DNA of 64,000 bases. Source: Rothia aerolata. Lineage in GTDB: Bacteria; Actinomycetota; Actinomycetes; Actinomycetales; Micrococcaceae. This document shows, piece by piece, positions 17,408-26,410 of the stretch. Where the stretch lies: positions 186,001 to 250,000 of the forward strand of contig NZ_BMDC01000003.1 of assembly GCF_014635585.1 (NCBI RefSeq), written 5' to 3'. The notes below the pieces were generated by a model. It had not been told where the DNA came from, made no database searches, and worked only from the letters and a program-made list of their open reading frames with translations. Position 1 is the stretch's first letter; the number at the start of each line of letters is the position of its first letter. A program made the translations under genes and the position numbers.

Positions 17408-19690
17408 ATGAGTGAATCTTACTCTCAGCATGGTTCAACTGATGTGCTCGATCGGGAGCGGCCCGCCGCCTACGTTGACCCCGAGGTTCTCGACCGTGAG
17501 CACGAACGATGGACTCCCAAGAAAATCGCTATCTGGGTAGCAATCGCCCTACTGGGCGGAGTCTCCTGGTGGATGGTCGCCCTTGTGCGTGGCGAGACCG
17601 TTAACGGCATCTGGTTTGTTTTTGCCGCGGTCTGCTCCTACCTCATCGGCTACCGCTTCTACTCCCGCTTTATCGAAGCCAAGCTCACCCAGCCCGACGA
17701 CCGCCGCGCAACTCCTGCCGAGTATGACGCCGACGGTAAGGACTACGCGGCAACCGACCGCCGCGTGCTCTACGGCCACCACTTTGCGGCAATCGCCGGT
17801 GCAGGCCCCCTGGTTGGCCCCGTGCTCGCAGCCCAGATGGGCTACCTGCCCGGCACCATCTGGATTATCGTGGGCGTGATCTTCGCCGGCGCCGTCCAGG
17901 ACTACCTGGTGCTCTTCTTCTCCATGCGCCGCGGCGGCCGTTCCCTGGGCCAGATGGCTAAGGAAGAACTGGGTACCGTGGGTGGTTACGCCGCTATTCT
18001 GGCAACTCTGGCGATTATGATCATCATTACCGCTATTCTGGCGCTGGTGGTTGTCAACGCTCTGGGCGAATCCCCCTGGGGTGTTTTCTCGGTGGGTATG
18101 ACCATTCCGATTGCGCTGTTTATGGGCATTTACCTGCGCTACATTCGCCCCGGTAAGGTGGGCGAGGTATCCATCATCGGTTTTGTGCTGCTCATGGCTG
18201 CCATTATTGCTGGTGGTTGGGTTGCAGAGACCTCCTGGGGTGTCGAATACCTGACCCTCGACCGCGTAACCCTCGCCTGGGCCGTGATTATCTACGGCTT
18301 CATTGCAGCGATTCTTCCCGTGTGGCTGCTACTGGCTCCCCGTGACTACCTCTCCACCTTTATGAAGGTGGGCACCATCGTGCTGCTGGCAGTGGGTATT
18401 GTGGTGGTTCGCCCCGAAATCTCGGTTCCTGCCTTCTCCGAGTTTGCTTCCCGCTCCGACGGCCCCGTCTGGGCAGGCTCCCTCTTCCCCTTCCTCTTTG
18501 TGACCATCGCTTGCGGTGCGCTCTCGGGCTTCCACGCGCTCATCGCTTCGGGTACCACCCCCAAGATGGTTGAGAAGGAGCGCCAGGTTCGCTTCATCGG
18601 CTACGGTGGCATGCTCATGGAGTCTTTCGTCGCCATCATGGCACTGGTTGCCGCTATTACCGTTGACCGTGGCATCTACTTCGCCATGAACGCCGGAACC
18701 GGTGCAACCCAGGGAACCGTTGAGGGCGCCGTCGCTTTCGTGAACTCGCTGGGCCTGACCGGGGTGCACCTCACCCCCGACCTGCTGACCGAAACCGCAA
18801 ACCACGTGGGTGAGCAGTCTATTGTCTCCCGCTCCGGTGGCGCCCCCACCCTGGCTGTGGGTATGGCGGGCATTATGCACAACATGATGCCCTCGCTGGA
18901 TTTGATGAGCTTCTGGTACCACTTTGCCATTATGTTCGAGGCCCTCTTCATCCTCACCGCGGTGGACGCCGGTACCCGCGTGGCCCGCTTCATGCTCTCC
19001 GACACCCTGGGCAACTTCTTCCCCAAGTTCCGCGACCACAACTGGCGCGTAGGTGCCTGGATTACCACCGCAGTAATGGTGGCAGGCTGGGGCGGAATCC
19101 TGCTTCTGGGTGTGACCGATCCGCTGGGCGGTATCAACACCTTCTACCCGCTCTTCGGTATCGCCAACCAGCTTCTGGCAGCGGTTGCCCTGGCGGTCTG
19201 CCTGGCAATTGCGGCTAACAAGCGCAAGTTCAAGTACCTCTGGATTATCGCCCTGCCGCTGGCCTTCGACCTGCTGGTTACCGTGGTGGGCTCCTGGCAG
19301 AAGATCTTCAGCTCCAACCCCGCCGTGGGTTACTGGGCCAACCACAACCTCTACAAAGAGGCCCAGGCATCGGGCGCTGAAAGCTTCAAGGCCGCAGCCA
19401 CCCCCGAGGCAATCGATGCGGTAGTGCGCAACACCTTCGTGCAGGGAACCCTCTCGATTGTGTTCGTGGTGCTGACCCTAATCGTGGTGCTCATGGCAAT
19501 TATCGAAGTTATTCGGGCCGCCAAGGGCCACGAAAAGGAATCCAACGAGAATCCCTACATCGAGTCAAAGATTTATGCCCCCGCCGGCATGATTGAGACC
19601 CGGTCGGAGAAGGAACTCGAAAAGGAATGGAGGGCCTACTACGCCAAGCATCCCGAGGCTATCTCGGGTTCGGCGGGCCACGGCCACTAG
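17408..19690 (+). CDS. cstA: Carbon starvation protein CstA (pyruvate/peptide transporter family)
   Basis: Multi-pass inner-membrane protein of 760 residues. Family features are the GHHFAAIAGAGPLVGPVLAAQMGYLPG stretch (about 118-144), the VQDYLVLFFSMRRGGRSLGQ segment, GFHALIASGTTPKM in the middle, and about 16-18 membrane helices before a charged tail with HGH. E. coli CstA and BtsT import pyruvate, and peptide uptake has also been reported for CstA. A start at ATG 17408 is supported by TAAGGATGC upstream. The ybdD-like gene that accompanies cstA elsewhere follows at 19967 after a structured spacer. Confidence 0.95.
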   Translation: MSESYSQHGSTDVLDRERPAAYVDPEVLDREHERWTPKKIAIWVAIALLGGVSWWMVALVRGETVNGIWFVFAAVCSYLIGYRFYSRFIEAKLTQPDDRRATPAEYDADGKDYAATDRRVLYGHHFAAIAGAGPLVGPVLAAQMGYLPGTIWIIVGVIFAGAVQDYLVLFFSMRRGGRSLGQMAKEELGTVGGYAAILATLAIMIIITAILALVVVNALGESPWGVFSVGMTIPIALFMGIYLRYIRPGKVGEVSIIGFVLLMAAIIAGGWVAETSWGVEYLTLDRVTLAWAVIIYGFIAAILPVWLLLAPRDYLSTFMKVGTIVLLAVGIVVVRPEISVPAFSEFASRSDGPVWAGSLFPFLFVTIACGALSGFHALIASGTTPKMVEKERQVRFIGYGGMLMESFVAIMALVAAITVDRGIYFAMNAGTGATQGTVEGAVAFVNSLGLTGVHLTPDLLTETANHVGEQSIVSRSGGAPTLAVGMAGIMHNMMPSLDLMSFWYHFAIMFEALFILTAVDAGTRVARFMLSDTLGNFFPKFRDHNWRVGAWITTAVMVAGWGGILLLGVTDPLGGINTFYPLFGIANQLLAAVALAVCLAIAANKRKFKYLWIIALPLAFDLLVTVVGSWQKIFSSNPAVGYWANHNLYKEAQASGAESFKAAATPEAIDAVVRNTFVQGTLSIVFVVLTLIVVLMAIIEVIRAAKGHEKESNENPYIESKIYAPAGMIETRSEKELEKEWRAYYAKHPEAISGSAGHGH

Positions 19691-19749
19691 GACGACGGCC
19701 GCCGCGGGGGAGAGCTCCTGCGGCGGCTGTTCTCTGCGTCGAGCTCACT

Positions 19750-19863
19750 CCCCGCAGGTGGCGGCGGCTGGCAGCTGGCATCGGGGCTGGCGTGAATCGC
19801 GGTGAGAGTGAAGCGATCCCGCGAGAGGGAGTGCTGCCAGCTGCCGTCGCCTGCGGGGGGGGG
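19750..19863 (+). other. Structured spacer between cstA and the YbdD-family gene, with a G9 tract
   Basis: Long inverted arms run from CCCCGCAGGTGGCGG (about 19751) to the complementary segment ending CGCCTGCGGGG (about 19845-19860). A second dyad (ATCGCGG / CCGCGA) lies within the loop. The right arm ends in nine consecutive G (19855-19863). It could terminate or attenuate cstA transcription before the small downstream gene. The rest of the 276-base gap shows nothing coding. Confidence 0.55.
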
Positions 19864-19966
19864 CAGAATAGCTAGCACCGCGAGCGCACCAACCCGACAG
19901 GCGCACTCGCCCGAGAGGCGTACCGTCGCAGTAGGATTAAAGAAAGGCCTAACCTAGGAGGCACTC

Positions 19967-20173
19967 ATGAGCACCCCGGTTCTCGATACCGTCAAAGATG
20001 CTTTCTCCAAGTTCACCTGGTTCGCCAACGGCGTTCTCGGCGGCGACAAGTACGAGAAGTACCTGGCGCACCACCGCGCCACCGGCTGTACGCACGCTCC
20101 CATGACCGAGCGCGAGTTCTGGCGGGACTATACCGACCGCATGGAGAAAAATCCCGGATCCCGCTGCTGCTAG
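19967..20173 (+). CDS. YbdD/YjiX-family small protein (partner of CstA)
   Basis: A 68-residue cytoplasmic protein with the family pattern NGVLGGDKYEKYLAHHRATG followed by MTEREFWRDYTDRMEKNPGSRCC. In enterobacteria these proteins are encoded directly after cstA/btsT and support carboxylate uptake; the mechanism is not clear. A strong AGGAGG precedes ATG 19967, so it can be translated well even if partly uncoupled from cstA by the hairpin upstream. Confidence 0.9.
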   Translation: MSTPVLDTVKDAFSKFTWFANGVLGGDKYEKYLAHHRATGCTHAPMTEREFWRDYTDRMEKNPGSRCC

Positions 20174-20258
20174 TCACCGGTGGGTGACAGTGTGTCAGCA
20201 AAAGAATTTAGGGTAACCTAAGAAAGGTATAGGGTAGCTGACAACGAAGGAGCGTGCC

Positions 20259-20753
20259 GTGGGTCTGCGAGATTTTTTGCAGGGGCGTAAGGACGACGCC
20301 GAGCTGGGGCAGGGCATCTGGCGGCGGTCGCATGATCGTTTTAACCGCGGTCTTGATCGCTTTCACCAGATTTTAGAGAAGCTACCCCGCGACGAAACTT
20401 TCGAGCTGCTCATCCCCGAGGCCAATGCCCTGGCTGATTTGCTGCCCCGGGTGCGCTCCGTGGCGGTGCAGGCGCAGATTCTGGCTCCCAGCGAGGGCAC
20501 CGATATTCCCTATTCACCCAAGGGCTATTACTCTGACCTCAACCGCAGCCTGTCGCGGGCGGGCAATGCGGTGGCGCTGTGTGCTGAGGCGCTTGCCATG
20601 ACCCGCTGTGCCGGTAACTGCCGGCTAGAGTGCAACCGCAAGCTGGCGGTGAGTAGGCGCGTGCAGACGGTCATCGAGCATATAGATGCCGCCGAGGCAG
20701 TCCTGGCGCAGGCGCAGCGCGCCGCAGCCGAACCCGCAGCACTGGCCGACTAG
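20259..20753 (+). CDS. Hypothetical helical protein, actinobacterial
   Basis: I do not recognise this 164-residue product. It is predicted soluble and mostly helical, with Arg/Asp/Glu-rich helices. Four cysteines sit close together in LCAEALAMTRCAGNCRLECNRK (about 108-129), a spacing that could bind metal or form disulfides. There is no signal peptide and no membrane segment. It starts at GTG 20259 behind GAAGGAG. Confidence 0.75.
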   Translation: MGLRDFLQGRKDDAELGQGIWRRSHDRFNRGLDRFHQILEKLPRDETFELLIPEANALADLLPRVRSVAVQAQILAPSEGTDIPYSPKGYYSDLNRSLSRAGNAVALCAEALAMTRCAGNCRLECNRKLAVSRRVQTVIEHIDAAEAVLAQAQRAAAEPAALAD

Positions 20754-20895
20754 CGCCGTCCGGTGAGCGGCGCCTCAAAATAAGTGTGGACAAAACCCTC
20801 CCCGATTCACGGCCCCGGCAGTGGTAGATTCAAGGTTTCAGGGAAATTTTCAGGCTCTCGCGCGCCTGTTTGCAATAATTTGCTTTGGGGAATTC

Positions 20896-22098
20896 ATGAA
20901 TCGCTACGCTCACATCGACGCCTTGCGAGCATTTGCCGTGCTCCTGGTGGTCTTTGCCCACGCCGGTCTAACTTTTGTGCCCGGTGGCTCCGGCGTAACG
21001 ATCTTTTTTGTAATTTCAGGTTTTATCATCACCTTTTTGCTGCTGCGGGAGCGGGAGAAAACCGGCGGTTTTGATATTTTCGGCTTCTATCTTCGCCGCC
21101 TGATTAAGATTGTGCCGCCGCTGGCGCTGGTGGTTATTGTTCCCACCCTGATTTATATGGCGCTGGGTGGGTCCATTGACGTGCTGGATTTCCTGGGGCA
21201 GATTTTCTTCTTTATCAACTGGCGCTACCTGGATTCCCAGATTTCGGTGCTACCCGGTACCCATGTGACCTGGTCGCTCTCGATTGAAGAGCAGTTCTAC
21301 CTGGTCTTTGCCCTGATTTGGCTCTTTGCGGTGAAGTCCCGCCACTACCTGAAGATTGTGGTGGGCATTGCTGTGGTGGCTATTGTCTACTCGATGCTGG
21401 CGCGTTTCTTCCTCTTCTTAGATGGCGCCAGCACAGACCGAATCTACTTCGGCACCGACACCCGCGTTGAGGCAATCGCGGTGGGCACCCTGGTGGCGGT
21501 CTGGTTCTTTACCCACCGTTCGTCGGAGAGCGTGCTGGGTAAGCCTTTGGCTGGACGACGCTATGCCCACCAGCTGCAGGAGCGTACGGTGCCGATGCTG
21601 GGCCGTGACTGGGTGATGATTCTTGCGGTGGCAATGTACCTGTTTTCCCTGGTCTACCGCGATGAACTCTTCCGCGAGACCCTGCGCTATACCCTGCAGG
21701 CAGTGGCGGCTGCCCTGATGGTGCTCTGGGGGCAGGTGGCTAGCCGCCAGGGTCTGGGCAACCTGGTGATGAGCATTTTGCAGTGGAGGTTCCTGCAGGT
21801 GCTGGGCCTCTCCAGCTACTCGATTTACCTGGTGCACGATGTGCTCTACAAGCTACTTGAACCCCACCTGCACTTTCTGCCCAAGCCTGTGCTGGTATTG
21901 GTGCTGGTTGCCATTGGCCTGGCTACCGGAATTCTTCTGTGGAAGGTGGTGGAGGTTCCCGCCCTGGCCTGGAAAGACCGCCACTTTGCCTCCGCTAACA
22001 CCAAGAGCGAGATGGCGGCAGCCAACAGAGATTCTACTGCTTCCGTGGCAACCGAAGATCCCGATGCTGTCAACCTCGAACGCCGTGAGGCCCCCTAA
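20896..22098 (+). CDS. Acyltransferase 3 family membrane protein (OafA/YrhL type)
   Basis: An integral membrane O-acyltransferase, probably acetylating a surface polysaccharide or peptidoglycan-linked polymer. It begins MNRYAHIDALRAFAVLLVVFAHAG with the conserved catalytic His, then IFFVISGFIITFLLLRE, RRLIKIVPPLAL, and the SIEEQFYL motif near 138. About ten hydrophobic segments follow. ATG 20896 after GGGGAATTC is chosen; an upstream GTG at 20821 would add 25 residues of unlikely sequence. It lies in convergent orientation with the two-component regulator gene, 10 bases apart. The acceptor is unknown. Confidence 0.88.
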   Translation: MNRYAHIDALRAFAVLLVVFAHAGLTFVPGGSGVTIFFVISGFIITFLLLREREKTGGFDIFGFYLRRLIKIVPPLALVVIVPTLIYMALGGSIDVLDFLGQIFFFINWRYLDSQISVLPGTHVTWSLSIEEQFYLVFALIWLFAVKSRHYLKIVVGIAVVAIVYSMLARFFLFLDGASTDRIYFGTDTRVEAIAVGTLVAVWFFTHRSSESVLGKPLAGRRYAHQLQERTVPMLGRDWVMILAVAMYLFSLVYRDELFRETLRYTLQAVAAALMVLWGQVASRQGLGNLVMSILQWRFLQVLGLSSYSIYLVHDVLYKLLEPHLHFLPKPVLVLVLVAIGLATGILLWKVVEVPALAWKDRHFASANTKSEMAAANRDSTASVATEDPDAVNLERREAP

Positions 22099-22108
22099 CT
22101 GTCCATAA

Positions 22109-22738
22109 CTAAATCAGGCCCAGCTCCCGTGCCCTAGCAAGGGCTGAGGTACGGTTATCGACCCCCAGCTTGGAATAGATGTGTACCAGGTGGGTTTTGA
22201 CCGTTGCCTGAGAGATAAAGAGCTGTTCCGCCAGCTGCTTGTTGGTGGCGCCGGTTGCCAGCGCTTGCAAGAGTTCAACCTCGCGGGGGCTCAGCACCGG
22301 GGTGGGCTCACGCATGTGGTCCAGCAGGGCCGCGGTGATATCGGGGGAGAGGGTACGCTGCCCCGCCACCGTTGCCTTGACTGCCTGCCGCACTTCTTCG
22401 GGCGGGGCATCCTTGAGCAGGTAGCCCAGCGCCCCCGCCTGCACCGCAGCCACAATGTCGCTCCGGGTATCAAAGGTGGTGAGCACCAGCACCGGCGGCC
22501 CACCGGCGCGCGTGATTTCCCGCGTTGCGTCAATGCCGTTCATGGGCTTCATCTGAATATCCATAATGACGGCGTGCGGCGGCTTTCCTGCCTCGGTGAG
22601 GCCGCGAAGGATCTCAAGGGCCTCGGCGCCGTCCCCGGCCTCAGCCACCACCTGCATATCGTCAAAAGCATCAAAAACGGCGCGTAGGCCAGCGCGCACA
22701 ATCGGGTGGTCATCCACTAACAGCAGCGAAATAGTCAC
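22109..22738 (-). CDS. NarL/FixJ-family response regulator
   Basis: The receiver domain (1-120) has the acidic pair at 9-10, phospho-acceptor Asp60 in VIMDIQMKPMNG, and the conserved Lys near 109 (LLKDAP). A LuxR-type helix-turn-helix occupies about 145-205 (LSPREVELLQALATGATNKQLAEQLFISQATVKTHL). Its start overlaps the end of the histidine kinase gene by four bases (22735-22738), so the pair is co-translated. The divergent FtsX-type exporter genes are its likely target. Confidence 0.94.
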   Translation of the reverse strand: MTISLLLVDDHPIVRAGLRAVFDAFDDMQVVAEAGDGAEALEILRGLTEAGKPPHAVIMDIQMKPMNGIDATREITRAGGPPVLVLTTFDTRSDIVAAVQAGALGYLLKDAPPEEVRQAVKATVAGQRTLSPDITAALLDHMREPTPVLSPREVELLQALATGATNKQLAEQLFISQATVKTHLVHIYSKLGVDNRTSALARARELGLI

Positions 22739-24003
22739 GATTCCTCCTTCACGAGAGCCGGGCGGGGCAGGCTCACAGACACCACGGTACCCTCACCCGG
22801 AGCCGAGTCAATGCTCAGTTCCCCACCCATCTGCTCAGCCCTCCTGCGCAGGGAAGTAAAGCCAAAACCGCTTTCTCCGCCGGGCTTCTCCGCCGAAATG
22901 AGACTGGGACTAAAACCGCGGCCGTCGTCATAAATATCGAGGGTCACGCTGTGCTCCCAGACCCCCAGCGTGACCACCGCGCGCTGGGCGCGGGCGTGGG
23001 CGGTCACGTTCGCCAGAGCGCCCTGGGCAATGCGCATGAGGGTTTCCTGAATTTCGGGGGCAAGCTGGCTAGAATCGGCGTCGCCGTCGGGGCGGAAAAT
23101 ACACTCGAGCCGGTGGCCGCGGGCGGCCTCCTGTTCCTCGGTGGTCTCGCAGAGCCGCTTTAGGGCAGGCGCTAGAGAATTGGTGAGCTGTGGCGACGAC
23201 AGGTCGCGAATAAACCTCCGCGCCTCGGCGAGGTTCTCTGAAGCAACCCGGTTAATCACCTGCACCTGCTCGGCGGCCTTGTCGTTTTCTCCGGTGCTCA
23301 GGCTCTGGGCCGTTGCCCGCGAAATCAGCACAATCGACGAAAGCCCCTGCGCCAGGGTGTCATGAATTTCGCGGGCCAGACGCTCGCGCTCCTCGATACG
23401 GCCCGATTCATGCTCGCGCAGGGCAAGCTCGGCCCGGGTCGCGCGCAGCTTCTCGGCGGTGCGCTGGTGCATGAGCGAATCGGCATAGAGACTCCGGTAG
23501 GCGAAGGAGATGACCACCGCCAGCAGGGTGCCCATGACCGGGCCAATCACCGTTCCCGGAGAAAAATCATGTTGGGGAGCAACAATCGGCCAACCGATGG
23601 AAAAGAGGGTCAGGGTCAGTACCGCTACCAGCCCCAGCGCAGGGGGCAATAAATGCAGCAGAAGGAATACAATCGGGAACATGAGCCAGGTAAAGCTCAG
23701 ATGCTGAAGGAAAAGAACCGCCCAGAGCCCCACAATAAGAACCAACCAGAGATAGGCCAGGCGCGGTTTAGAGGCCGCCAGATTAGCGCCGGGTGAGCCC
23801 CCGAATGCACCGTGGGCGAAGCGGTTTTCTAGAACCGTGCCGCAGAGATAGACCGCCCCGAGCAGAAGAACCAGGCAGATGAGCACGGCGGGGGCAGACC
23901 CATCGCGCAGCGCTAACACACAGCCGGTGACCAGCAGAAACGCAAACATCACGTGCAGGCTAATACGCAGCACCTGTAGAACTGAGGACTCCTCGGTACG
24001 CAC
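22735..24003 (-). CDS. Sensor histidine kinase (HisKA_3 / NarX-type)
   Basis: Membrane sensor of 422 residues: about five to six hydrophobic segments up to residue 165, a coiled-coil linker, then the dimerisation box RLAREIHDTLAQGLSSIV with phospho-accepting His214. A HATPase_c domain follows, with a glycine box DIYDDGRGF and GFGFTSLRRRAEQMGGEL. There is no large external loop, so the signal is probably sensed within or at the membrane. It is co-transcribed with the response regulator gene. Confidence 0.93.
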   Translation of the reverse strand: MRTEESSVLQVLRISLHVMFAFLLVTGCVLALRDGSAPAVLICLVLLLGAVYLCGTVLENRFAHGAFGGSPGANLAASKPRLAYLWLVLIVGLWAVLFLQHLSFTWLMFPIVFLLLHLLPPALGLVAVLTLTLFSIGWPIVAPQHDFSPGTVIGPVMGTLLAVVISFAYRSLYADSLMHQRTAEKLRATRAELALREHESGRIEERERLAREIHDTLAQGLSSIVLISRATAQSLSTGENDKAAEQVQVINRVASENLAEARRFIRDLSSPQLTNSLAPALKRLCETTEEQEAARGHRLECIFRPDGDADSSQLAPEIQETLMRIAQGALANVTAHARAQRAVVTLGVWEHSVTLDIYDDGRGFSPSLISAEKPGGESGFGFTSLRRRAEQMGGELSIDSAPGEGTVVSVSLPRPALVKEES

Positions 24004-24076
24004 CCTCTGCCCCTTCCTAACGCTTCACCGCGGCACTGCTCTCAAGACTAGCACCGCCGACTTATCTTGCCAGAGC

Positions 24077-24120
24077 GGTTGATAGAGGGCATCAACCTTT
24101 TGGTTGATTCAGGTTCAACC
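24077..24120. promoter_or_regulatory. Cluster of GGTTGAT half-sites between divergent operons
   Basis: GGTTGAT at 24077-24083, its complement ATCAACC at 24091-24097, GGTTGAT again at 24102-24108, then the dyad GGTTCAACC at 24112-24120. Alternating inverted copies in the shared promoter region suit binding of a dimeric NarL-type regulator, most simply the one encoded at 22109. Confidence 0.45.
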
Positions 24121-24195
24121 CTATGCGCGATGTGCATTTTCGCCTGCCCCGGAAGAATTGAAATATCACATCTTGCTGAGACGAAAGGGCGCACC

Positions 24196-25299
24196 GTGTT
24201 TCTGGGAATCAGAGATATTTTCTTTGCCAAAGGCCGCTTTGTTTTGATTGCGTCGGTGGTGGGGCTTTTGACCCTGCTGCTGGTGATGCTCACCGGCCTC
24301 ACCGGCGGACTGGGCAAGCAGAACACCGCTGCCCTTGAATCTTTTAAGGCTGACCGATTTGTGTTTGCCGCCAGCGGCTCCGGCGAGCCCGAGGTTTCTT
24401 TTACCTCTTCTGCGGTCACGGCTGAAGACCAGGCTGCCTGGGCTGGTTCTGACTCTGTTGATTCTGCCACCCCGGTGGGCTTTGCCCAGACTAAGGTGGA
24501 CGGCGCGAGCTCGGCCAGCGCCGCGCTGATCGGTATTCCCGCCGATTCTTCCCTCATGGCTGACTCGGTGGGGCCTGCCAAGGCCGGTTCTGAAGAGCTT
24601 GCCGAGAACACCCTGGTGATCGGTGAAACCGTGGCAGAAGAGGCGGGGGTAGCCCCCGGCGATAAGGTCTCGGTTTCGGGAATCGACTTCACCGTGGGTG
24701 GTGTGGTTGAAGATACCTACTACTCCCACCAGCCCGTGATTTGGGCAAACACTGCTGGTTGGCAGCAGGTGGCCCACCAGCCCTCCACCGCACTCGGCAC
24801 CGTTCTGGCCGTTGCGGCACCGGCGGCGAGCGACGACGTCCTGCAGTCCCTGGCCGATGAAACCCACACCATCGCCACCAGCACCGGCGACTCCTTCGCC
24901 GGGCTGCCCGCCTACAAGTCCGAGCAGGGCTCGCTGAAGGCAATGCAGGGTTTTCTCTACGGAATTTCGGCGCTGGTGACTTTTTCTTTCTTGACCGTCT
25001 GGACTATTCAGCGCACCCGCGACCTGGCAGTGATGCGGGCCCTGGGCGGCTCCACCGGCTACCTGCTGCGTGATGCCCTGGTGCAGGCGGCAATCGTTCT
25101 GCTCATCGGCGCCGCAGGCGGTCTACTCATCGGCTGGGGTCTGGGCGCTCTGGCTGCCGGAACCGTGCCCTTTACTCTCTCGCTCGCCACCGTGGCGGGC
25201 CCGGCGCTGGGTATCTGGGTGCTCGGTATTCTTGGCTCCTTCATCGCCACAGCCCGCGTAACCAAAATTGACCCCATGATTGCCCTGGGAGGTAACTAA
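24196..25299 (+). CDS. FtsX-like ABC transporter permease
   Basis: Membrane subunit of a MacB/DevC-like exporter. It has one N-terminal helix (VLIASVVGLLTLLLVMLTGL), an external domain of about 210 residues, then three helices including FLTVWTIQRTRDLAVMRALGGSTGYLLRDAL, the FtsX-domain hallmark. GTG 24196 begins VFLGIRDIFFAKGRF, which matches how this family starts; the ORF extends upstream to 24067 through the regulatory dyads, so those codons are not used. It is coupled to the ATPase by TAATG. The exported substrate is unknown. Confidence 0.88.
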   Translation: MFLGIRDIFFAKGRFVLIASVVGLLTLLLVMLTGLTGGLGKQNTAALESFKADRFVFAASGSGEPEVSFTSSAVTAEDQAAWAGSDSVDSATPVGFAQTKVDGASSASAALIGIPADSSLMADSVGPAKAGSEELAENTLVIGETVAEEAGVAPGDKVSVSGIDFTVGGVVEDTYYSHQPVIWANTAGWQQVAHQPSTALGTVLAVAAPAASDDVLQSLADETHTIATSTGDSFAGLPAYKSEQGSLKAMQGFLYGISALVTFSFLTVWTIQRTRDLAVMRALGGSTGYLLRDALVQAAIVLLIGAAGGLLIGWGLGALAAGTVPFTLSLATVAGPALGIWVLGILGSFIATARVTKIDPMIALGGN

Positions 25300-26051
25300 T
25301 GACCCTGCTCGCTCACGCTTCTGAATCTTCTGTTTCTTCTGCTTCGCGGGAAGTTTTGAAATTACAAGAAATCACCCTCGAATATCCTGACGGCGTTGAT
25401 TCCGCCGGTAACCCCGCCACTCTTAAGGCGCTGGACTCGGTGAGCTTCTCTGCCTCTGCCGGGGAGATGACGGCGATTGTGGGCGCTTCGGGCTCCGGTA
25501 AGTCGTCGTTGCTGTGGGTGGCCGCGACCCTGGTGAAGCCCACCGCCGGAACCGTGCTGTTGGACGGCGCCTCGGTCGGCTCCCTTTCCGACCGCGAGCG
25601 GGCGCAGCTGAGGGCAGAGAAAATTGGCATTATTTTCCAGCAGCCCAACCTGCTGCCTTCGCTGACCGCCCGGGAGCAGCTGGTGCTGGTGGCGCACATG
25701 AACGGTGCCCGGGGTAAGGCCCTGCGGGCAGCCCGCTCCCGGGCAGATGACCTGCTCGATATGGTAGGTCTTTCCGCGGCAGCTGACCGCCGCGCCCACC
25801 AGCTCTCCGGCGGCCAGCGGCAGCGGGTCAACATCGCCCGGGCACTCATGGGCTCGCCCTCGCTGCTTCTGGCAGACGAACCCACCTCAGCCCTAGACGC
25901 CGAGCGCTCAGCCTCGATTGTCTCCCTGCTGGCCGATGTCACCGGCGAGTTCGGCGTAGCCACCGTGATGGTCACCCACGACCTCACCATGACCGACTCC
26001 GTAGACCACGTGGTACAGATGAATGACGGCGTGGCGAAGGTGCTGAAGTAG
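25299..26051 (+). CDS. ABC transporter ATP-binding protein (MacB/LolD type)
   Basis: The motor for the FtsX-like permease. Walker A GASGSGKSS lies at 62-70, the Q-loop in IFQQPNLLPSLT, signature LSGGQRQRVNIARAL near 169, and Walker B LLLADEPTSALD. The switch His is in VMVTHDLTMTD. Its start overlaps the permease stop (TAATG). It converges on cas2 with five bases between the two stop codons, so this exporter operon directly borders the CRISPR-Cas locus. Confidence 0.93.
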   Translation: MTLLAHASESSVSSASREVLKLQEITLEYPDGVDSAGNPATLKALDSVSFSASAGEMTAIVGASGSGKSSLLWVAATLVKPTAGTVLLDGASVGSLSDRERAQLRAEKIGIIFQQPNLLPSLTAREQLVLVAHMNGARGKALRAARSRADDLLDMVGLSAAADRRAHQLSGGQRQRVNIARALMGSPSLLLADEPTSALDAERSASIVSLLADVTGEFGVATVMVTHDLTMTDSVDHVVQMNDGVAKVLK

Positions 26052-26056
26052 GGGAG

Positions 26057-26410
26057 TTAGGAGGAGCGGCGTCGTCCCATCCTGTACTTACTTGCATTTG
26101 ACCAACCTTTCTTCACGAAGGTTGGTTTCTTGCTTTCAGCCGTGGGACGGCGCATCAGGGTCACTCCGTCAAAATCAACGGTTTCCCACTGGTGGCGGTG
26201 AACCTTGAAATCTAGGCCCTGCTCGTTATTAGCCGAGAAGACCATCAGGGCTCGCCCCGACTGCACCGAAGCGGTGATTCGTTCCCACAGGTGCTCCCTA
26301 ATCCGGGCACTCACTTTCCCAACGTAGACCCCGGAGCTAATCTCCAGCAACCAGCGCGTTAAATCCCCGCGAAGAGCCGGCGGGCAGTTTGAAAGCACAA
26401 CCACAATCAT
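26057..26410 (-). CDS. cas2: CRISPR-associated endonuclease Cas2, type I-E
   Basis: Part of the Cas1-Cas2 integrase that inserts new spacers. The Cas2e start MIVVVLSNCPPALRGDLTRWLLEI and the GVYVGKVSARIREHLWERI segment are characteristic. At 117 residues it is longer than E. coli Cas2 (94), owing to a basic C-terminal tail rich in Lys/Arg/Ser that may be an accessory. It overlaps cas1 by ATGA (26407-26410). Confidence 0.95.
   Translation of the reverse strand: MIVVVLSNCPPALRGDLTRWLLEISSGVYVGKVSARIREHLWERITASVQSGRALMVFSANNEQGLDFKVHRHQWETVDFDGVTLMRRPTAESKKPTFVKKGWSNASKYRMGRRRSS

Noticed and set aside
18329-19345. Minus-strand ORF of 338 codons inside cstA
   Set aside because: CstA on the other strand is unmistakable over the whole stretch; the antisense frame is Gly/His/Glu-rich with no motif.
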